Assembly (NCBI RefSeq): GCF_050908995.1
Contig: NC_135123.1
Coordinates: forward strand, 16,492,001 to 16,556,000
DNA: 64,000 bases
Direction of reading: 5' to 3'
DNA from: Andrena cerasifolii
Taxonomy: Eukaryota; Arthropoda; Insecta; Hymenoptera; Andrenidae
Positions 48,134-60,180 of the stretch are shown here, in pieces; position 1 is the stretch's first letter; each line of letters opens with the position of its first letter. The notes under the pieces are model-generated. The model was not told the DNA's origin and made no database searches. It worked only from the letters and a program-made list of their open reading frames with translations. Made by a program: the position numbers and the translations under genes.

Positions 48134-48358
48134 CAGAGTTGGGCAAAATGTAATCTAATTACAAATTACAAATTACGATGAAAATGTAATTGTATAATTG
48201 ATTACACATTATTTTCTGTAATCGTTAATTTAGATAGTTGACCACAATTTTCTCAACTACCTAAATTAACGATTACAGAAAATAATGTGTAATCAATTAC
48301 AAAATTACATTTTAATCGTAATTTGTAATTTGTAATTAGATTATTTGGCCCAACTCTG
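48134..48358. mobile_element. 225-bp hAT-type hairpin MITE
   Basis: The ends are CAGAGTTGGGC and GCCCAACTCTG. The 8-bp flanks CCTGGATA (48126-48133) and GCTGGATA (48359-48366) agree at seven positions, matching the 8-bp duplication of hAT transposons, as does the CAGnGTTGGGC-type terminus. Nearly the whole element is one inverted repeat: arms of about 106 bp around an ~11-bp loop, rich in repeated TAATTACAAATTAC units. It has no coding capacity. One duplication mismatch and a few arm differences point to moderate age. Confidence 0.88.
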
Positions 48359-49249
48359 GCTGGATATTATAATTCAAATTTCAAACTGTAACACTGACAG
48401 CACAGGAATCATGATAGTCCAAAGATTTCGTCTAAATTTATTAAGCGTTTATATTCAATAATTACTGAAAGTTTTCAGAATTGAAAAATTTATAATATTT
48501 GTTAGTTGATGCATTAGTAAGTCCAAGATCCGAGTTGTTATACGCAATTTCATTATTAGATATAACAGAGTTCCTTCGAGAAATGTTATTTATCAAGAGT
48601 ATGTAGTATTTTCCAAATCTCGCCGTGGAATGGGCCAGTTTTACATTCATTAGCAAAAGCTAAAAAAGCTCGGCTTAATTTATTGAACAGTTCGCTGGAA
48701 TCCCTGGAAAATGCTCTCGACGCCTGCTTAAACAAACTTGGATTGCCAGCTAAGTCGTGGCCTGCTTGAAATAGTTGAACGGTGCTTACCCCAAAAACAG
48801 CATTAAAGGACTGACGAAATATGTTCCTTTGGAAATCCTCGCAACTCCGCTCATTTGTCTTCTCCCCACGTTAACGCTACAACTTCCCATTTATCGCGGC
48901 GTTAATTCGAAAGGCGATCCAACAATCGGTTTATGCGACTAACTTGTCCTTTTTCTGCTGAAAGTAGTTGCGATCTAGCCCCTAGGAAAAAGATTAATAT
49001 GGTAGAGAATTAGAAGAATTGAAAATACTCGGGGACTATCGACTGAGAGCTTATCGTCGGGAGTAAATATATTTCTACTCTTAAAGTCGATGCAACTGAA
49101 TGTACAGTATCGGGATTTGTCAAATATAAAGGATAACAAATCAATCGTCTGTTTAAAAATATTTACACAAATATTGACGTATTACTGATGTATGTGTAAT
49201 TGTGTACTATATCATCATATGTAAATTGATGCTGACAAATTACATTATT

Positions 49250-50290
49250 CACATCCCCCCGAGAACAAAAAACAACGTAATCGAAAGCCACTAAAAAGCA
49301 TCTGAATACTTCAAATCCACTTTATCTCACTCAGAAAGCGAACAGCTAGAAACCCCGGCGTTTTATCGTTCACGCAAGCACATCTTCAAACACGCTCGGA
49401 GGTATCGCGAAACAATTATCCCGTTTGAACGTTAAAAATTCCTCCGAGCAATATCTCTTTCCCTCTGCTCTTTGTGCATTTATTGCCCACCATTATCTCC
49501 CTATCATATTTCAAGCGCATTCGAGACGATTCCAATATCTCTTTGCCAGCATCCACTCCAATCGTCGACGTTCGCTTCAAAAGAACCGCGCGAGTTTCAC
49601 CCCCCTCCCCCGGGCCGCTGTGAAGATTATCAAAATAACGGGAACGCGTTAAGCTACTGGTATCGGGCCACCGTTTAAGTGGCGATAGCCGATAACTTTG
49701 TGTCAATAACCACTGGCGAACTACCCCAGAACAGAAGGGGGGCGGTCAGCGCTCGAAGTAGAGCGACCGTGTATCTGGTCAGACGGTAACCGGTCAATCG
49801 ATATCGGCCCGATATTCCAGGGGGCAGAGATTTAATTTCGCAAATGGATAAGATCCTTCGACGAACGGGTACAAAGTGCATCCGGGAGGTTGTCTTCTGG
49901 TTTTGTGCATTTAATTTCGCGGTGGATAGCGCCAGCGGGTACCACGCGGCCCGGCACTTGTCCCACTGCGATCGATCGTCGAATCGATTCCGTATTATAT
50001 TCACGAACGAATCGACCGCCCTGCCAAACGATACGCTTTGCTATTTCATCCGGTGGATTCTGCGTTCGAAGCTTTTATGAGAGGTGTTCCGTTGCATGGC
50101 TAGCGTTTACCAGAAATTGCACGTGTAAGCTTCTGTTAAACGGGGATGGTTCTTTGAAGGGGGGTTTTGCAATTGCTTGGCGGGCGATGGTTTGACGGCT
50201 GAGGATGAGGGGCTTCGATGTGTGATGGGTGGAGGGAGGATTGAGGTAGGGTGGAAGATTTTGAGGATTCTGGAAGGTAATTGAAAATAA
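49250..50290. other. strand-skew switch island (centre ~49.9 kb)
   Basis: The + strand at 49,251-49,400 is C- and A-rich, including a CCCCCC run near 49,255. The core at 49,560-50,060 is CpG-rich. From 50,140 to 50,290 it is strongly G-rich (GGGTGGAGGGAGGATTGAGG type). Open frames on both strands lack domains. Confidence 0.55.
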
Positions 50291-51480
50291 TTTATATGTG
50301 GTGCAGTATTAGAAGATATTCATTTGAGGAAATTGTACAGGGAATTCTTATTATTCACGTGGAAGTTTTGTGTAATTACGAGACAGACGGATTTGAATTG
50401 CAATAGTGAAAAATGTAGATAGGTTTTTATATCATTTCCTCTGAGATATCCTCCACTAGCTTTGCTTTTGATGTATTATAAATTCTCTTGGAATATGTTT
50501 GACCAGGTTCAAAGTCAGTAATTAAAGTAAAATATAAATATTTTACTTCAGAAATACCTTTTATTGAATTTAGCGGTCAAATGTCTATAATTCCTCAGAT
50601 GGAAAGATTTTCTATTTCGTTTCTGAAGCCTGACGTTCTTGCTGATTTACGATACGTTATTCACCATTGTAAGGAGGAAGAGTCTCAAAGTCTTCTTTTT
50701 CAAAGTATGTTTGTAGATTTTGAACATATTCCATCGCGTATTTATTACATATTTGATCGAAACGCAAATTATGCGGCGCGTCAAGGAGAATAATCCGTGT
50801 CTGATCAGCCAACTGCTGGCCTACGTACATACCACTGTTCCCTCATAGTAAGTAGTATGCTCTACGTTTGGTCAGCCATCCGCTAGTGCACTCTCTGTGC
50901 ATCAAGGGGAATGCTTTGTATGCGATTAGATAGCCATTATTCTAAAACACTTCGATAGGGAAGAAATCACAGAAAATTGTCTTAAAAATGTTTTGCAATT
51001 TAATTTTTTTTTTACATTTTACATATATTTCGTTTCACTCGAAAGATAACACAGCATATAGAAATATTATCCACATTGGTATATAAATATAATTTAAATA
51101 TTTCAAAGTGTTCACGTGAATTTTAAAATGATGGAGAAACCTATACACAATAGGTGAAATTTGTATAATTTCTATAACGTTAATTTTCTTTAAAAAGTGA
51201 CTCATAAAAATTTCTGTTAATGTTTTTACAATTGTGCATAGAGGAACCTTTTGTAATAAGTTTATATTCTGGAATTTGAATTTTAAGCACTCAAGAAATT
51301 TCCTTCAGTCCATATGTAAATTTCTTTCGAAGATATCGAACTGATTTAACAAACACGTGACGTGAAATTAAATTGATCAGGGCGCGTTATTCTTGTGGGG
51401 CGAGGTAAATCGTAAAATGCCCGTGAAATCTAAGAACTAACGTGCCTCAAGTAACCAGAATGCTACGCGAGTAGATTTCA
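50291..51480 (+). other. intronic sequence, no gene supported
   Basis: AT-rich. A 70-codon ATG frame at 50,581-50,793 has a protein-like translation but no domain or splice context, so it is not called as a gene. Confidence 0.4.
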
Positions 51481-51489
51481 GAATTTAAG

Positions 51490-51576
51490 CACGTTTCACT
51501 GAAGGAGCGTGTTAATACAGAATCACGTTTCACGTATGCTATCAAGAACGTTTCACGATGTGTACGTACGTTTCAG
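51490..51576 (+). repeat. cluster of ACGTTTCA motifs
   Basis: ACGTTTCA occurs four times in the same orientation within about 90 bp (near 51491, 51525, 51548 and 51568), with CACGTTTCAC at two of them. Inverted CGTGAAAT copies lie nearby at about 51,360 and 51,422. The irregular spacing (34, 23 and 20 bp) argues against a simple tandem repeat and suggests a multi-site binding region. The factor is unknown. Confidence 0.45.
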
Positions 51577-51780
51577 CTACTGAACAGAGCTTTATCAAAC
51601 AGATGCAAACGAATAACCACTTGAATATACAGTTAACGATACTTAACTACTGATCTGCACAATGAGAAATTGAAAGAAATTCTATTTATCTATTTCAAAA
51701 ATCTATTTATCCCAGCACTGCAAGGTTGTACATGTACTGCAAGTTGAAAATAGCACTTATTAAAGCAATAAGATCAGTAC

Positions 51781-53360
51781 CCACATTTATTAGATCAATA
51801 TAGCTTCATATTTCCATCCCTCTACACCCCAACTTCCTCAGCGGACAGTAGAAGGCCAACCCCTCGAAACTTTTTTCACTAATCCAGTTCTGCACCAATC
51901 AAATTCTACAAAACTTTCGTATCGAGTCTGACCCATATTAAACAGCAATCTATATTTAATTCAACAAATTCGGCAAACTTTGCCCCAAAATACCCAGGAA
52001 TCCAATGCAAATCATTCCCTATTAGGGTCGAACGAGGCAAATCGGATCACTTTGTGTTTGATGGTAAAAAATGATAGTTAAACATTAAAAAACTAAGTGA
52101 TATTATATTATATATTTGTAATTAATACCCCTTTGCCTTGAACATAAATAATACAAAATACAACCAAACTTAAAAATCTTTCTTCTGCAAACAAAAAATC
52201 AAAAACTGCGTTCCAAGTTTTCAGGCGAATCGGATAACACAGAAATTTCTGAAAAGATCTGAAACTTTCATAACAAAATCTTTAGAATCAACTTAAAAAA
52301 ATGTAATTTAATGGCAGTGAAGTCAACTCTTATTTTGATCCGATTCGCCTCTGTCTATCCTACTTCCCTCCGACACCTTCCCTATCTAAACAAAAAGTAT
52401 GCGATAGAGAAGGAGGGTGGGACAATTTCTGCTTTCGAAATAGGATAAAAGGTACGGAAAATCGAAACTCAATTGAATCCAGCTCCCGTGATCAATAAAC
52501 TTTACGAGGGGGCAACGAAAGGGAGAAGCAGAGGAAGCATGATGTTTAGGGGGTGAAAACACGGAGAACAATTAAATCGTTGATCGAGCTCTCGCGCGAA
52601 CCCCTCTCCCAGCTTTCGAAAGCTCCGGCACAATTTCGACGCGCGTTTGTTAGCAGGGGGAATTACGTTCTCGCGGCATACCGCTCACCTGTAACGACGC
52701 TCTGTTCCAGATAAAGACGATCCGTTACTTCGGGATGAATCGAACGAATCCCAAGCCCCCTTGCAGCTTCCCCCGCATTCCCCGCTCGTTCGCGTGGTTG
52801 TCGACAGCTGCGGGAGCCATTTCCGTTGCGTCGTGGCGCGCAATCGTCACACCTGTTCGAGTCGCGGGGAAACAAGCAAACAAAAGGGACAGGGGGGTAG
52901 AAAAATACGTCGCTGGACGAGCAAAGTGTCCATGGGACTGTACCAGTTCGAACGTTTCGGCTCGATACTTTGAACGCTCGACGTACGAGGGTCGCGGGGA
53001 AGTTTGCCCAGGAATGGAAGTATCCTGTCTGGGTCAGAGGGTCGGGCGGGCAGATTGTAAATTAAACAGAGCACGGTGGATCATGGTGGTAGCATGCGGG
53101 CAGGGATACAGTTTCGGGCTGGGAGATGTGTTTCGATGTGTTGGGGAATGGCGGCGATAAGGACAGGTGAAGGAACATCAGGGCGAAATTATTGGATTTG
53201 TGATTGGAGAAGTCCAATTCTCGTGCAGCATTTGGTATGGTTTTTTTTTAGACTCTTTGTGGGGGTGAGTCTGTTAGGAACATGTGAGTTTTCGAATTTC
53301 AATTAGCAGTCGATGGAAATTCTGTATACCTACGGGCAGGTGGAGTGGATGTTTTTTTAA
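51781..53360. other. strand-skew switch island (centre ~52.8 kb)
   Basis: By hand count 51781-52020 has about 23 G and 71 C; 53041-53340 has about 102 G and 39 C. The core at 52,570-53,040 is dense in CpG. The possible MITE at 52025-52360 lies within the left side. Open frames such as 52,735-53,160 show no domain and are explained by GC content. Confidence 0.65.
52025..52360. mobile_element. possible 336-bp TA-flanked MITE
   Basis: GGGTCGAACGAGGCAAATCG at the left and, inverted at the right, CGATTCGCCTCTGTCTATCC share AGGC(A/G)AATCGGATCA. TA lies directly outside both ends (52023-52024 and 52361-52362). The interior is AT-rich with no frame and contains another AGGCGAATCGGAT copy near 52,223. 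The outermost bases match imperfectly, so the boundaries are tentative. Confidence 0.5.
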
Positions 53361-53530
53361 AATGAGGGAGTAATGGAATAGTATTTTAAATTATGAGATA
53401 TTTTGATTGTATACATACAGGTATAGCTTTTATTGGGAGAATACATTAGGAAACGATCCTGTCTTATACCAAAACTTGATGGTACATTTAAGCAATTCTT
53501 CATTCTGGTAAACATTTTGAATGACATATA

Positions 53531-54195
53531 GGGTGGCCCTTATTTATACGTGTCGAATTTTTTTTTGTATTTCTTTGCTCTCACTCCCTAATATCGTTGA
53601 ATTTCATGAAAAAATAGTCCCTGAAAAAGTTTATTGCAATCGGACAACAGGAAAGGGGGCCGACCAGGCCTTAAAGTTTAGAATTCATCAATAGTTTGAA
53701 TTTGAAGAATTTCTCAAAAATGGTAAGCCCTATCGGAATTTTGTTCAAATAGTATTAAAAGAGCATTCAATTTTCTACAATTACTGTATATATAATTTTT
53801 TCGTGCTCCCAACCATTTTTTAGATAATAGCGTTTGAATGCAGACAATACCTACGTCACGCTGTACAGGTGGGACGCGCGAAGTGCGGACCTCTCTATAT
53901 TCAAACGCTATTATCTAAAAAATGGCTGCAAGCACGAAAAAATTATATATACAGTAATTGTAGAAAATTGAATGCTCTTTTAATATTATTTCAACAAAAT
54001 TTCGATAGGGCTTACCATTTTTGAGAAATTCTTCAAATTCAAACCACTGATGAATTCTAAATTTTAATGCCTGGTCGGCACCCTTTCCTGTTGTCCGATT
54101 GCAATAATCTTATTCAGGGACTATTTTTTCATGAAATGGAACCGTATTAGGGGGTGAGAGCAAAAGAAATCGCAGGTTGAAATTAATGGCCACCC
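53531..54195. mobile_element. 665-bp long-hairpin transposon with TA duplication
   Basis: Ends GGGTGGCC and GGCCACCC lie directly inside TA dinucleotides (53529-53530 and 54196-54197). The left arm runs to about 53839 and the right arm from about 53899, leaving a loop of about 59 bp; the arms are about 300 bp each and roughly 90 percent complementary or better by eye. Landmarks are CAATCGGACAACAGGAAAGG and TTTTTTAGATAATAGCGTTT, each present in both arms. It is non-coding and presumably moved by a Tc1/mariner-type transposase; that assignment rests on the TA target only. Confidence 0.82.
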
Positions 54196-54220
54196 TAGTG
54201 TATCATAGCTTCGAGCCTCT

Positions 54221-55165
54221 CATCAAGTAACATCTTTACAACCTCCAATTTCTACATAATCCCTTCCACCCACTAAAATAACACTACTCGATCAACTCTC
54301 AAAATCACCCTCGCATCTTCCCAGAAATAAACATGAAGGAAGCAAAGAACGAATACTATACACTCTGCATTTGCCAACTGCGTTCCAACGTACTAAAAAT
54401 CCTTCAAACAAGAAAGACATATTTCCAATACCATCCCCATGCAGCGTGGCGGTAGGCTAACGGGTACGTTCTAGCAGTTTCGCCGACAAATTTGAACGTA
54501 CGGAGCATTGAGGGGAAAGTTGCATGAGAAGGTTGTGGTTGGTTGAAGGCTACCGCGGTACCGGGAAATTCCCATTGGCTGGTTTTCCGCGGCGAAGGAA
54601 CTCACGAAGAATCGCAGAATTCTATGCTGCACAAGTCGAGCGAACGGAAACTTACGCGCCCGCGATTTTACGATTTCCACTGTTGGACGACGGGATTCCG
54701 ATCCGTGGGCTTTCCAGTTTTTCCACGGCCTGGGGAAAGTGTTCGGGGCAACGTTCGCGGCACTAAAGATCAACGTGAAATTCGACGCTTGTCGAGGGTG
54801 GCGGAACAAGTTCGTCGCGAGGCGAAACCAATAACAAGCTTCGACCAGCCACAGTGGAATTATTATTGGGCTCGGTCGAAAAAGCGGGCGAGAAGTTGCC
54901 GGTGGAAAAGTTTGTCCTCGGTTGGTTCGCAAACCCAACAAAGCTTTGGCTGTTTCCCTGATTGTTTATCAATTATTCGCTCGAGTGTGGCGGGAGAAAA
55001 CAATAAAAATAAACGTTTGGGGGGGGGGAGGGGGTTTGCGTGGAAATTGAAATGAGATATTCCATCGCTATGTTTTGCTTCGTTGGGACATGTACACATT
55101 GTAGTTTTTGAGAGTGGTACCTGTATTCTTCCTTACGTGAGGTCAAGGAGGAGGGGGGGGGGGGC
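54221..55165. other. strand-skew switch island with poly-G tracts (centre ~54.7 kb)
   Basis: About 16 G and 54 C in 54241-54420; the right side from 54,980 is G-rich with runs at about 55,020 (nine G, A, five G) and 55,152 (about 12 G). The core 54,460-54,980 is GC-rich and open on both strands for over 150 codons (54,471-54,941 - and 54,543-55,055 +), which is a composition effect: neither frame shows a domain and they overlap fully. Confidence 0.6.
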
Positions 55166-56640
55166 TGGTTTGTTTAAGTAACGATCCAGTTGAGTTAACG
55201 AAAAGTTAATTATTCTTTGAATAATACAAGGGGGAAATGAAAATAAACATTTGTAATCCTAAATTTATAAGTGAATAATCTAAAACGTTTGCTTCCTGAA
55301 GACAGTAGATACTTTTCAGGTATCACGCTTATTTTTAGATTCTATTTCCTTTATATTTTACAAGAAACTTCTCTCATTTATAATCTGAAGAAGTTGTGTA
55401 TAGCTCCGTAAACGCAGGTAAATAACTCAAATGAAAGTACAATTAATAAATTTATTCTACTATTTCAGAACTCACTCTGAATAACAATACCATACGACCC
55501 CCTGAAACTATAAGACCAAACATTTAAACACACTGCAGTGCCCGAGTATTAGTGGACGTAAGTAGTTGAATGTTGAATTTGCTCGAGAGACTGATCGAAC
55601 GGCAGAAGAAGGCTAATTGAGAGGTGGTATTTAACATGAGGGGTTGCCTGTTCTTTATCCCTTCGCGTGGTGATTAGTGACACCGGGCTTCCGTCCCCAA
55701 AAGCCTACCGCAAACGTATCACTAGAGTTCTTGCCTGTCTGTACGTCAGTCCCCAGAAACGTCGGGTTACAGGCTCCCCTTTACGATAAGCCCGAGTGGC
55801 TGCTAAATCGTGGCCATGGTTTTTGTTACCTCGTCGCGATGCCTTCGTAACGCAACGTCCTTCTTGTTTGTTGCCTGGGAGATTCATATTATACCAACTT
55901 GTCGAAACAATTGCCTGGGCGCCTCGGCTGACGCGAGTCCCAAACGACAGCGACTTTCTAAGAACTTTGGCGATGATTTCACTCGGGTGAAATTGCACGT
56001 TTAGGCGACTGGGGGCTTTGGAAAATCGGCGGAGGAAATAATAATAATAGTGAGAACTGTAAGTGTTTTTATTGCGTGGTTAGATTAGACGGGATACAGA
56101 CTAATGCTGTGTTTGATCTGTTAATCGCGGAAGACGAGTTAACTCGTTTGACGAAAATATTTCTGTGCTGGGTAGGATTGGTGGATTCGTCGCGAATATT
56201 AAAATACTCCACCGGTACGAAAGGAGCAAGTAAGGGGTTAGGTTGTTCGTTGTATTTACTCTGGATAAAATGAAATTTGGCTGTAAATATTTTGATATTC
56301 GATTTTGAAGACACTGGAGACGTTTTTGACGAAGAAATATCCCTGTTGACATGTCGAACTTATTTTTAAACCAGGGAAGGTGAAGGGGGAATTGATGCAG
56401 ATTTGAGGCACAATTTTCGAAATTATTTTAAAGATTCACTGGTTGGAGAATAACGTGCCCTTATTTTGGGATACTTTGAGCATATGAAATGTACTGTATG
56501 GAATTGCAACACATACAACGCTTCAGGCTTGTTTAACACGAAGTCTCCAGCTTGTAAAAGTGTAACCTATAAAGCGCGTTATAAATTTGGAGACATTTCC
56601 ATTAAATTACCGATACATAAGAAAACTTAGATTCTGGCGA
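55166..56640 (+). other. intronic sequence, no gene seen
   Basis: AT-rich with a GC-richer patch at 55,680-56,010 where short frames overlap on both strands. No domain or repeat recognised. Confidence 0.45.
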
Positions 56641-57780
56641 TTAAAATTCAACCAAAAGTAGTGTAATCATCACCCCAGCCCGTCCAAAATCATTCCTTGG
56701 ATATCTTTAAAGTAGCTTCTCACCCTTTCCTTCCTATTCCCCACAATCTCCAAGAAACAAGCAAAGGTCTTCAAGTGTCTACACTCCTCGCGCCAGGTTT
56801 TTCGAGGAAATCCCATTCCTGGGGAACTGGAAGCCCCAGCTTTCAGGAACAATTACGCCAGATCGACGTCACTCTCAGAAATCACGTCACCTCTGTCCAT
56901 CGAAAATTGCACACGTGACACCGATATCCGATCCGAAATATGAAGCTCTCCTAACGAGTAGCAGAGAGCGCCGAGCTTTCACAGGGGCAAACGAAACGTT
57001 GACGAACAGGGAGTGACGGCCATCTCTGGCCAATAAAATGAAAAAAAAAGAAGAGGGAGAGAGAATGAAGACAAAAAGCATAGGGAACTCTCCCGACTGT
57101 CCTGCACGAGGGTGTAAAAGGAGGGAGGAAGGGAGTGCGTGAACCAATGCTTTCCCACCGAAATTAGTTTAGCCAGAGAGATTCGTCGGTTCGATAGTGA
57201 GATTCAGTCCGAAAATATAAACAGGATTGCCAAGGGGCTGGGGAGGGGGTGTGCACGAATAAACGAGAAAGCGAAACGGAAAGAGGGAACGCGTAGGGGA
57301 GGAAGATGATCTATTGCAAAAAAAAGAAGAAGAAATGGGTCAACTGCTGTTTTGCATTTCCATTCCCAGGAGGGGCATCGATTTGCTCGCTGTTGGATCC
57401 CAGGTTTTCAACCCATTTCGTCGCGGAAACGCGCGCGGATAAGAGCCGGCGAAAGAAACAAACGTGACCTGGAAGATCCCCTTGGTTACCTTTCCCCCTG
57501 TCCCGAGAGTGATGGTTTTCCGCGATCCTACTGAATGCACCGACGATAAGAGATGTATCATTGGCGGTCCTTGATTGGCAAGGGAGCCCTTGACCTATAA
57601 CGTTGATACCGATGAGTTAGTGGCTTTCATTCGTTGACTTGACCGTTTAATTTATTGGCTCTGCGGCGGAGGCATGATTATTTTTGCTTGGAGACTTTGA
57701 GGGGAGGGATTATTGGAAATTTTTTTCAACAATTACTTCGATACTGGACAGTCGACTTCTTGGTGGGGAGTGTCGATATG
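56641..57780. other. weaker strand-skew switch region (centre ~57 kb)
   Basis: C/A-rich on the left (56,641-56,770), purine-rich in the middle (57,040-57,340), and moderately G-rich on the right (57,660-57,780). The switch is less clean than in the other islands. No supported gene. Confidence 0.35.
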
Positions 57781-59220
57781 AGATATGTTATTTAATCGAG
57801 AATGAAATGTACAATTGGTCCTCTGGTATTGAAATTATTTCTGCGCGTCTGTGGAATTTCGTATAGAATAATTCTCTTCATCGACTTCACTTAGGAGTTT
57901 ATGAATTATCTTTGTAGTGTTATATAAATACGCTATTGTACATAATGTCAGAAATCCATCAGGCCTTAAAGTAACTTGTTAAAATTAATACAAAACTGGA
58001 ATTGCACGCTGTTGAATATACATCTGTGACAAAAATTCGCGTCACGTATTCGTACAGCATAGCCTAATGCCCAAGTTGCTGAAAACTCGCAAGACGATCT
58101 TACGTTTTTTCCATCCCATAACATGATTCCCTGTTTACACGCGTGGAAAGTTTGCAAACTGCAACGGCACAGCATCCTCCAGCGCACTAACGACTAATAA
58201 TCACTGAACCAACGAAACATAAAACGTTTGTTAACCCGTAACTTCCATCCCCAAAGTTTTCCCGTCGGCTGCTCCCCAGCATCCTGACCGTGTAGTTCCA
58301 TTAACCAAGATTTCCAAGCAGAAACCACCGAGCAACTATCACTTAATTGCGCTGTCAATTATCTCCTGCAGAAGCATTTCTTTGTCTCGCCGTTCACGGA
58401 AGACCCTCCGAGCGAATTCCCTTTATACCAATTTTCAAAGTTAACCGAAGTGTTCGAAGTTGAGCGCCGAGAACGGTCGAGGCGCCACACAAAACACGAG
58501 TCCCGATGTTCCAGCCAGCGTAGAAAGATTCCCTGACGGGCGTAGCGAAAGGAAGCCCGATATTTGAAATTTTTTTATCTCTTATCGACGGGGGCCCGGA
58601 AATTGGATAAGACGGAGCAGCGAAACATCGAAACTTCGAAGTCTGGACCATCTGCTGAAGCTCTCGAGCAGTCTATTCGTTCCTTGTCGAACGCGGGACA
58701 ACGCGCAACCTGGGCTTTAGTGGCGTTTAATTCATATAACGAAGCCAGACGTTCGTTAGCACAAGCAGAATATGTAATTCGTGCAATAAAGGTTAGCGGA
58801 AGCACTGTAAATGTTTGCATCGACTTATGATCCTACGCAAACTCTGCACTTTAATCGGATACATGCTCGCGTTTCAGTGCTTCAAGTATATTTAAAACAT
58901 TGGAAGTGTGCTTTCGGTGTAGTTGCGTGTCAGAAAATTGCAAATTACCACGAGGAGCTTTATTTTCCAGGAAATCAATTAAAAAAGTCTCTTGAGTACT
59001 ATATCGTGCACTCGTAGACGGGAATCCTATTTTTGGGGCTAAAACACAGCAGAATTTAGGTGTTTTTTTTTTAAGAAACTAGCGATTCGATTCATCTGAA
59101 ATTTGAATCATGTTTTTATGCATCTAATTTATGCAATTAATTTTTAAAATAAATCTTCACGAATATTCTTTCTCGTCTTATCAACAACTGAAATTCCCTT
59201 CTTCTCCCCTGTCAATTATA
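57781..59220 (+). other. intronic sequence, no gene supported
   Basis: Frames at 58,564-58,830 and 58,811-59,017 give balanced translations but overlap an antisense frame and have no recognisable domain or splice borders. No repeat recognised. Confidence 0.4.
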
Positions 59221-60180
59221 AAAAAATTTCTCACCAGGTGTTTATCTCCAAATTGCCAACTAAAGTCCAAGCAGCGCAACGCAAAGAAGGCCAGATCATT
59301 TCATCAAAATGCGACCGCATTCACAATCCACTGCACACGTACACCACAGACCAAGCACAATTTTCCACGCAAGAGAAACCAAAAGCGTATTCTCTTTTTT
59401 TTTAAAAAAAAAAAAGGGAGAGGATAAAGAATAGCACTCCCTGTTAGCGTAATACTCTCGTGCACGGCGCAATTTCATTGTTCTCCCAGTGAATGCCGAA
59501 TCGGCGTGCTCGATACAGCGTTACCGTTTGACAAGGACAGCTTCGACCGGTGCGAAACGTACTTCTGCTCTGTCTCGGAGCCTTATCGTGCTCGTTACAC
59601 GGCTGTTCATGTGCGACAAACGGTTTCGTTATGGTCGGCTGGCCCCCGCATCAGACACTTGCACGTTGTTGCGCTTTCGCAACATTTTGCTCGTCGGGAT
59701 CGAAGGGTTCTTTTTTTATTGGAATCGATGTGCCCCTGTCACGTGGTTATTACCTTGCGCGCTTTTGTTGCGACCCCGTGATTCTCAAGCTTTGCACCTG
59801 TGCACGCTGGGAATCGTGTCGCCAGCTTTGCAAGGCTAATCTTGCTCTTTAATTAATCCGAAGTCTGTGCACAATTTTTATTATGTCGTGTGGGCGTTGC
59901 AGAAAGGATTTATTGCAGTTAGGAAGAATTCGTAGGAGGCAATAGTTCAGTGCTGGGATACACTTGTCTATGGGCGGGTGAAGGAAAAGGGTTCGAGATT
60001 TATGGGGCAGTGGTGGATAAATTGAGTGTTTGGTGGATGTAGCTGGAAAAGTTAATTTCAGGTTTCTTCGTGTTATCTTTGTCCAATGCTGCTGGTTGGT
60101 AATGAAGTAATTTGATCTAATAATCACTGGGCGGGGCAGGGGGGTGTCCTCCATTAAGTCTGTGTTACTTGTAATTAACG
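59221..60180. other. strand-skew switch island (centre ~59.7 kb)
   Basis: By hand count about 25 G and 51 C in 59221-59400 against about 78 G and 24 C in 59881-60120. The core at 59,450-59,800 is CpG-rich and open in three overlapping frames without any domain. Confidence 0.6.

Noticed and set aside
54471..55055. Long open frames on both strands (156 codons - and 170 codons +)
   Set aside because: They overlap completely, lie in a GC-rich skew island where stops are rare, and neither translation shows a domain, signal peptide or splice context.
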